Shown one piece after another: positions 16,396-21,048 of a stretch of DNA of 21,048 bases. How positions within the stretch are numbered: the stretch's first letter is position 1; each line of letters begins with the position of its first letter. Made by a program: the position numbers and the translations under genes. Below the pieces are notes generated by a model. That model ran no database searches and was not told the DNA's origin. It saw nothing but the letters and a program-made list of their open reading frames with translations. The DNA comes from a candidate division WWE3 bacterium (GTDB lineage: Bacteria; Patescibacteriota; WWE3; UBA101185; UBA10185): assembly GCA_003564915.1 (NCBI GenBank), contig PXDX01000007.1:1-21048 (forward strand). The letters are read 5' to 3'.

Positions 16396-18284
16396 ACACG
16401 CTCTGACAACAACCACCTAACTTCCTCCCCGGCCTTAATTAGTTTGGAATAAGGCAATGTTGTTTGCTCCCAAGAAAAAACACTGGCCCATTTTCTTCCA
16501 TTGGCTCCAAATTCGTTGCGGAGATCATCATCGGAGATCAAAGTTTCGATTTTCTCTATGAAATCACCTAAATTACGTGCCAAGAAACCTGTTTTACCAT
16601 CTATCACTGAATCCCTCACTCCACCAACATCAAAACCAACGGTTGGGGTGCCGCATGATGCGGCCTCTATGACGGTTATACCCCATCCTTCCTTCATGGA
16701 AGGTAAAAGATGAACCCATGCCTCTTTCATATATTTCCACTTATCCTCCTCTGAAACAAAACCTTTAAAGAATACATTATTTTCCAACTTGAATTTGGAA
16801 ACCAACTCAATAAGATCGTCTGTGTAATCTCCAATACCGCAGATCACCAGCTTGGCCTGAGGGTATGTTTCCAGAACTTCACGCAGGGCTATTATTGCCA
16901 ACTCCACCCTCTTATAAGATTTAATTCTCCCCAAATAAAGCAACAAAGGATCTTCGGATTTTTTTACCCCGGAAGGAATTTTTTCCGTGATGGAAGGATA
17001 TGATAGAAATATCCTTCGTTCGTTAAAGCCAATTTTTACGGCTTCTTCCAGACTGGAAGGAGATATGGTCACAACGGGTACATTTTTATATATCAAAGGC
17101 ATAAAATATCTTTCCACAAGAAATCCCACCAAAGCCACGGGCGGTAGCATCTGCTTGAACCACTGCTTTCCATGAACATGAAAAAGAACCAGGATCTTAG
17201 GTTTGTGTGAGAAAAGAGGTGTAAAAAAAGGAATACCGTTCTCAACATCCAAGATCACATCCATATCTTTTCTGAAAAATATCAGATAATAAAGAAATCC
17301 ATATAAGTAAACGGTAAAGCGCCCTCCCCTCCTTATTATCTTGACCCCATCAATATCGTCTTCATCATCCAGACCGCGAGCCGAACTAGTAAAAATGAAA
17401 ACGTTATTTTCTTTAGCCAAGTTTTTAGCAACGTTCTGGACATAAATTTCCGAACCTCCCATTTCGGGATGTTTTATGTCCCTCCAAACATAGATCAAAA
17501 TATTTTTTCCGGTCTGCGGGGATTTTACAGGAGGAGTTCCGACAAATCTTTCGTGCCTCCTTTTTAGACTGTAAAGTATCTGGCTTTTCTTAAGGGATAC
17601 TACATCCAGCAATAGCGAGATTGTTCCTTCGTAAAAAGTCAACTGGGATCCTTTGCGCTCTCTCCACACAATGGGTATTTCTTTGATATGTAAGTTAAGA
17701 TAGGATGACAAAACTAGAATATTTATGTCAAACGCCCAATCCAGGTTTGAAAGCCGGGATCCTAATTCTTTAGCTACATCCCCCCGAAAGATCTTTGCAC
17801 CACATTGAACGTCTTGAAAAGGAAAATTAAAGAAGACCTTACTAAGAAAATTATAAAAATGGAAGAGAATCCTTCGTTTAAATCCTAAAGCATCGGGATT
17901 CCTCTTTCCTATAACTCCATCCAGCCAAGAAGTTTCCTCTAAAACTTCGAATAATTTGAAAAATTCCTGCGGGGATACGGCTCCATCCGCATCAGTGAAT
18001 CCTATAAAATCTCCTGTGGCTTTTTCGAATCCCAGAGACACGGCACCGCCTTTACCGCTTGCGTAAGGAGTGGATATTTTTTTCACAAAGTCGTACTTCT
18101 CCGAATATTTGTTGACATAATAGGACGTTTCATCATTGGAATCATTTACAACTATTAATATCTCAATATCTTCCGGTCTTTTTTCTGCGATTTTAGAAGA
18201 AAAGAACGAACAATACCAGTTTAGGGTGTTTTTTATTCGTTTGGCCTCGTTTTTTGCAGGGATAACTATGGATAATCGGGGCAT
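16335..18284 (-). CDS. Bifunctional glycosyltransferase: GT2 (Alg5/DPM-like) fused to GT4
   Basis: 649 residues in two modules. Residues ~1-245 are a GT2 GT-A domain: S-I-V-I-P-A-K-N-E at the start, G-K-G-G (77-80), D-A-D (98-100) and V-Q-C-G-A-K-I-F (159-166). That last block is typical of dolichyl/polyprenyl-phosphate glucose or mannose synthases. Residues ~260-620 are a GT4 GT-B domain with P-E-M-G-G-S-E (273-279), Y-L-G-R-I-K-S-Y-K-R (450-459) and the E-x7-E pair E532/E540 in E-G-W-G-I-T-V-I-E. One chain thus may charge a lipid carrier and extend a glycan; substrates are unknown. ATG 18284 has no SD, but TATAAA lies nine bases ahead, so a leaderless mRNA is possible. The 3' end overlaps the convergent membrane protein gene by 61 bp. 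Confidence 0.92.
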   Translation of the reverse strand: MPRLSIVIPAKNEAKRIKNTLNWYCSFFSSKIAEKRPEDIEILIVVNDSNDETSYYVNKYSEKYDFVKKISTPYASGKGGAVSLGFEKATGDFIGFTDADGAVSPQEFFKLFEVLEETSWLDGVIGKRNPDALGFKRRILFHFYNFLSKVFFNFPFQDVQCGAKIFRGDVAKELGSRLSNLDWAFDINILVLSSYLNLHIKEIPIVWRERKGSQLTFYEGTISLLLDVVSLKKSQILYSLKRRHERFVGTPPVKSPQTGKNILIYVWRDIKHPEMGGSEIYVQNVAKNLAKENNVFIFTSSARGLDDEDDIDGVKIIRRGGRFTVYLYGFLYYLIFFRKDMDVILDVENGIPFFTPLFSHKPKILVLFHVHGKQWFKQMLPPVALVGFLVERYFMPLIYKNVPVVTISPSSLEEAVKIGFNERRIFLSYPSITEKIPSGVKKSEDPLLLYLGRIKSYKRVELAIIALREVLETYPQAKLVICGIGDYTDDLIELVSKFKLENNVFFKGFVSEEDKWKYMKEAWVHLLPSMKEGWGITVIEAASCGTPTVGFDVGGVRDSVIDGKTGFLARNLGDFIEKIETLISDDDLRNEFGANGRKWASVFSWEQTTLPYSKLIKAGEEVRWLLSERVYPWEVDVRSDVFRLFDISK

Positions 18285-18310
18285 ATGTTTAGTTTATATG
18301 TTTTGAAGGC

Positions 18311-18393
18311 AAAAAAAAAGAACCCACCTTTCATCTAAATCATCGCTTGTGCCTAAGCACTAATAAGCGATTCATCAGAATCAAAGTGGGTTC
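18311..18393 (-). terminator. Long bipartite intrinsic terminator (GAACCCAC stem), copy A
   Basis: On the minus strand GAACCCAC (18393-18386) pairs with GTGGGTTC (18327-18320), followed by nine T (18319-18311). Inside, AATCGCTT pairs with AAGCGAT-G-ATT and GTGC with GCAC. It follows the stop at 18410. Its 3' arm and tail are nearly identical to the copy at 19895. Confidence 0.93.
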
Positions 18394-18409
18394 TACTGCT
18401 ACGTACTAA

Positions 18410-19204
18410 CTACTGGCCGGGGATGAAGGTCGGGAACTCTACTGGAGAGCCGTCGAGCTCCAGTGTGTATGGGTCCGTGTCGGCGGAGAAAACCACCATC
18501 CCGCCAACATTGACCTGCTCTTCCGGATTGTCCCGGAAGACCAATCGGACCTCATCACCAGGTTCAATGGAACCCAGGTGAATGCTATAGGAGTTCTGAA
18601 TGAGGTCTTCACCCAGACCTACGTTTACCCCTCTCAGGGCGAGCATCTCAGCGAGCTCGGGACTGATCCCAACAGCCCCAGCCTCAACCTCCACCATCTC
18701 GAGAAGAGACGTAATGTCCTCCCCATTGTAGAGGACGCTTTCCAGCTCGTCATCTGCGACTACGCGCAGAAGGGTAACCGTAAAGTACCTCTCATCGAAC
18801 CTCCAAAGGAACGTCGCGGTGTCGGCAGGAGTGCGGATTGCTCCTCTGAAATCCATATATGCCGGCAACTCATGCCGGAAATTGACCAGCACGTCGGGGC
18901 TGGGATTTCCGACAACCTCTGCCGCGACCTCGACGATCTCCTCAACCTCGGCCTCTACGGGCTCAGCAACTTCGTGTGCTTGCTGGGCTTCGAGACTTTC
19001 AGTGAGTCCTGCGATCGAGGCCTCGAGCCGCAGTAGCCTAGCCTCCTGTTCGAGGTAGTCGGTGACCGACTCTTCGACCACAACCGCGGGCTCCGCGGGT
19101 ACTGCTGCCTCGGCTGGCCCTCTGAGGAAGAGGAACCAGAATCCTACGATAACAAGTATCGCTCCGATGAACACTCCTAGCAGAACTTTATCCTGCCTAT
19201 TCAT
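18410..19204 (-). CDS. Single-pass membrane protein with coiled coil and DTDPYT-type extracytoplasmic domain
   Basis: 264 residues, not recognised. The start is ATG 19204, with AAGGAGGG five bases ahead; the open frame runs to 19315 but only through leader sequence. Residues 1-6 are basic, 7-28 are a transmembrane helix (N-in, C-out), ~45-78 are a predicted coiled coil, and ~80-98 are an E/V/A-rich linker. Residues ~103-264 form a domain homologous by eye to the C-terminus of the next gene (19995-21048). Shared marks are R-F-D, R-x-V-A-D-D, L-I/M-Q-N-S-Y, a D/E-E-V stretch and G-G-x-x-x-F-S-x-D-T-D-P-Y-T. G/C-ending codons contrast with the AT-rich flanks. The protein sits in its own unit with a long leader and a terminator. 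Function unknown. Confidence 0.82.
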   Translation of the reverse strand: MNRQDKVLLGVFIGAILVIVGFWFLFLRGPAEAAVPAEPAVVVEESVTDYLEQEARLLRLEASIAGLTESLEAQQAHEVAEPVEAEVEEIVEVAAEVVGNPSPDVLVNFRHELPAYMDFRGAIRTPADTATFLWRFDERYFTVTLLRVVADDELESVLYNGEDITSLLEMVEVEAGAVGISPELAEMLALRGVNVGLGEDLIQNSYSIHLGSIEPGDEVRLVFRDNPEEQVNVGGMVVFSADTDPYTLELDGSPVEFPTFIPGQ

Positions 19205-19238
19205 TTTTCCCTCCTTGGGATATTCTGAGCTTAAACAA

Positions 19239-19315
19239 TGGCAAACGATCTGCCAACCAAAAAGCGATCTTAACAAAACAATAAAGATCACTCTCTCGTT
19301 GGCAAACCGTGCCAA
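19239..19315 (-). promoter_or_regulatory. Leader attenuator candidate flanked by two TTGGCA dyads
   Basis: In the leader of the 18410-19204 gene, GTGATCTT (19291-19284) pairs with AAGATCGC (19271-19264) around a 12-base loop, and five T follow (19263-19259). This is a terminator-like hairpin ~55 bases before the start codon. On one side lies the dyad TTGGCA-N5-TGCCAA (19299-19315), on the other TGGCA-N7-TGCCA (19239-19255), centred 60 bp apart. Facing arms of the two dyads can also pair with each other over 7 bp. They may be DNA operators or alternative RNA folds. Confidence 0.45.
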
Positions 19316-19506
19316 AAATTAACAACCTCATTTCTCCCTCAAAGATAGATCGGGCATGAACAGATCCAAACAGAATGCAATATAAACAGTAATGAAATTA
19401 TACGTACACTCACATCTAATTACCTGAAGAATAATATCTAATACTATTCCTTAAAAATTTTCAAAGAGCAGAAAAATACAACTTTAAAACTTAAAAATCC
19501 TGAGAG

Positions 19507-19557
19507 GCGTGATTTATTGCAGCAATCACGCAACTCACTTCCCTTCATTCTAAAGTG
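19507..19557 (-). other. Two hairpins at the 5' end of the long leader
   Basis: Just after the predicted start near 19556, ACCCACTT pairs with AAGTGAGT (with a G-T wobble). GCGTGATT then pairs with AATCACGC (19531-19507). A short T-run appears only about nine bases later, so they look like leader structure rather than a classical terminator. Between here and 19315 I saw only AT-rich sequence. Confidence 0.4.
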
Positions 19558-19562
19558 GGTGG

Positions 19563-19591
19563 ATTATACTATGGGACGTGAAGCGAGTCAA
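19563..19591 (-). promoter_or_regulatory. Near-consensus promoter giving a ~350-base leader to the 18410-19204 gene
   Basis: On the minus strand TTGACT (19591-19586) and TATAAT (19568-19563) are 17 bases apart. The nearest gene downstream starts at 19204, so the leader is about 350 bases and passes through the hairpins at 19507-19557 and the attenuator candidate at 19239-19315. Confidence 0.75.
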
Positions 19592-19689
19592 GATATTCCA
19601 AAAGATATACCGTGCAAAAAGTAACTCAGTGAAAAATATAATTTCTTACAGAAGTCTTACAACTGCAGAATTAAAATAAGCACCTTCCG

Positions 19690-19810
19690 TACTCAACAAG
19701 TAAAAAATAAGCGAGGGTTTTAGTGGTAATACTCATAAGGTTATAGGACTCTTAATCCTTCCGCTTATTGATTTGTGCAGATAGAAAAAGCGATTGCAAT
19801 ATAGAATAAA
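19690..19810 (-). ncRNA. Possible small RNA with terminator-like end
   Basis: On the minus strand AATAAGCG near 19770 pairs with CGCTTATT near 19697, followed by a T-run (TTATTTTTTAC). Upstream is a weak promoter pair, TTGTTT-17-TATAAA, around 19815-19843. This could make a ~100-base transcript. There is no ORF. The hairpin has a long loop of ~40 bases. The rest of 19592-19894 is AT-rich, with one further dyad (GATCAT/ATGATC around 19830-19851) and nothing else I can name. Confidence 0.3.
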
Positions 19811-19888
19811 TTTTATATTTTTAACCCGGATCATAAACAAATTAAAATGATCGGCATCCACGTACCCAATCCCCGTTTTTTGAACCGC

Positions 19889-19976
19889 AAAAAAGAACCC
19901 ACCTTTCATCTAATTTCATCGTTCGTTGCGCTAAACTAAAGCGCTAATAACGAATCAAAAAGAATTGAGTGGGTTC
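19889..19976 (-). terminator. Long bipartite intrinsic terminator (GAACCCAC stem), copy B
   Basis: On the minus strand GAACCCAC (19976-19969) pairs with GTGGGTTC (19902-19895), followed by six T. The inner stem is TTCGTT/AACGAA with GCGC/GCGC. The tail from the inner stem to the T-tract shares about 25 bases with copy A at 18311. It follows the stop at 19995. Confidence 0.92.
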
Positions 19977-19994
19977 GGTTCAACAACTGAAAAG

Positions 19995-21048
19995 CTATTC
20001 GGACAACTCGAAGCCTTCTTCTGTGGGGATCCAAGTGTAAGGATCTGTATCAGGCGAAAAGGCAATCAAACCACCGGATTTAACACCAAGGGAGGGGTCA
20101 TCCTCGACCACAATTTCGAGCCAAACTTCCTCCTCACCGGCAATGTTGAGCTGTACGGCATAGCTGTTTTGCATCAGTTTCTGCTCCTCGTCCTCCATAC
20201 CTCGTGCAACCATATAGGCACGAATACTCCCTGTTGGTTCGGTTTCGGTTACCCGAACCATCCGAAGGTAAGGCAAGAGGTCAATACACTCCGTAGAAGT
20301 GCATTGTTTGAACTGCAAGAACCGATCGTCAGCGACTGCACGAATGATGGATATTGAGCCAACAACCTTGGGGTCGAAACGAATTACAATGGCGCGGACA
20401 TCGCCGGGATCAACATCGTCCCGCAGATCCACGTGACTTAACTTGCGATCGACCAACCGCTCCAAAACGACTCGGGCTGCTTGCCCATTTGCCCTGATCG
20501 TATCCCCAACGCCTGGCGGCAAATGAAGATCGAGTTCGCGCTCTTCGATCTCTTCGACAATGGGTGTTTCCGGTTCCTCAACGAGCCCAACAACAACGAA
20601 CACTTTGTTCGCGATGTTTGCCATTCGATCCGGAGCGAATGACACAACTGAAACCGTGAGACACAAAACTATCAAAAGGATCAAGGATCCTAATCCAAAA
20701 GCCAACAACAAACCGCAATTACGACGGCGAGGTGCTGGAACAGGCTCTTCGATCTCGTCAGGCGCGGTCTCCGGCTCTACGGGCTCTTCGATCTCTTCAG
20801 GTGCAAACGCTTGATCTTCTGGCGTAACCTCGTCAAGCGCAGCCGATTGCGCTTCAGGTTCAACTTCATCAACAAGCTCCTCAGCAGTTCGATCAGGCTC
20901 AGCGGCAGTGGGGATCTCCCACTTCGCGTTCATAAGCGGAGTACGGACTTCGTCCAAGCTGCCAATTTCGGCTGAATCCATCTTAATGTCGAACTGACGA
21001 ATAACCTCGACCAGTCCAACAAAATTAAGAGAATCGATATGACCCTCA
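19995..21048 (-). CDS. Carrier-protein (ACP/DltC-like) domain fused to a transmembrane helix and DTDPYT-type outer domain (5' end outside window)
   Basis: The first Met in frame (20981) is probably not the start. It has no SD, and the frame stays open to the window edge, adding 22 residues that begin E-G-H-I-D-S-L-N-F. That segment plus the next ~25 residues reads as the second half of a carrier protein: D-S-L with the phosphopantetheine-type Ser at 21032-21030, then a helix V-G-L-V-E-V-I-R-Q-F-D-I and a later V-R-T-P, much like DltC. Next comes an acidic E/P-rich linker of ~60 residues, an R-R-R stop, one transmembrane helix (~20714-20640) and an outer region. Its last ~160 residues resemble the neighbouring gene's domain (Q-N-S-Y, D-T-D-P-Y-T). 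The basic residues place the carrier part in the cytoplasm. I read the fusion directly; the carrier identity is inferred from half a domain. Confidence 0.72.
   Translation of the reverse strand, partial: EGHIDSLNFVGLVEVIRQFDIKMDSAEIGSLDEVRTPLMNAKWEIPTAAEPDRTAEELVDEVEPEAQSAALDEVTPEDQAFAPEEIEEPVEPETAPDEIEEPVPAPRRRNCGLLLAFGLGSLILLIVLCLTVSVVSFAPDRMANIANKVFVVVGLVEEPETPIVEEIEERELDLHLPPGVGDTIRANGQAARVVLERLVDRKLSHVDLRDDVDPGDVRAIVIRFDPKVVGSISIIRAVADDRFLQFKQCTSTECIDLLPYLRMVRVTETEPTGSIRAYMVARGMEDEEQKLMQNSYAVQLNIAGEEEVWLEIVVEDDPSLGVKSGGLIAFSPDTDPYTWIPTEEGFELSE

Noticed and set aside
19205..19315. N-terminal extension of the 18410-19204 protein
   Set aside because: The extra codons cover the leader hairpins, and the real start has AAGGAGGG five bases ahead of ATG 19204 followed by a normal membrane anchor.
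19690..19775. tRNA-like pattern (GGACTCTTAATCC resembles a Lys anticodon arm; ends AATAAGCG/CGCTTATT)
   Set aside because: No proper D-arm or T-arm can be folded and the length is wrong; treated only as a hairpin.
1..21048. TGA read as an amino acid (alternative genetic code)
   Set aside because: No conserved gene contains an in-frame TGA, so there is no positive evidence for reassignment; only the lack of TGA stops is notable.
1..21048. CRISPR arrays, insertion sequences or prophage genes
   Set aside because: No regularly spaced repeats, transposase, integrase or phage structural genes are visible.

Overview
The window looks like a piece of a small-genome, AT-rich bacterium with a Gram-positive-style surface. 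I infer a member of the Candidate Phyla Radiation / Patescibacteria. The inference rests on the sortase and LPXTG pair, many orphan exported proteins, compact gene order, several genes with no visible Shine-Dalgarno (SD) sequence, and a Rho that lacks the usual N-terminal helical domain. No marker here proves the lineage. All thirteen genes end in TAA or TAG and none in TGA.

Layout. 1-1947 (+) is the 3' part of an O-antigen-ligase/Wzy-like membrane protein with TPRs and an acidic tail. A palindromic hairpin and a tRNA-Ala(GGC) follow. 5618-2468 (-) is a two-gene operon: a secreted VanW/Cys-repeat/3D-like protein, then a single-pass membrane protein. It has a near-consensus promoter upstream and a long-stem terminator downstream. 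9754-5927 (-) holds conserved genes: rho, a LysM-M23 peptidase and obg. Between rho and the next gene lies a structured stretch (9850-10005) that nothing annotated explains. 11492-10021 (-) encodes an LPETG surface protein and a sortase, which probably form an enzyme-substrate pair. 11827-12999 (+) encodes a secreted protein with two internal repeats and a polyproline hinge, divergent from the LPETG gene. 13120-16395 (+) is a large GT-C-like membrane protein that converges on, and overlaps by 61 bp, a GT2-GT4 fusion glycosyltransferase (18284-16335, -). The right end (18410-21048, -) has two single-pass membrane proteins sharing a related extracytoplasmic domain. The outer one reads through the window edge, and upstream of its first Met it carries what looks like an acyl/D-alanyl carrier-protein domain.

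How it fits together. The theme is cell-envelope construction: glycan polymerisation or ligation, glycosyl transfer, peptidoglycan hydrolysis, sortase anchoring and several unknown exported proteins. The unknown exported-protein genes share an expression design that the conserved genes lack: near-consensus -35/-10 boxes with 17-bp spacing, strong SD sequences, and unusually long terminator hairpins, three of which share a GAACCCA/TGGGTTC outer stem. The most unusual object is the carrier-domain/transmembrane/extracellular-domain fusion at the right edge.
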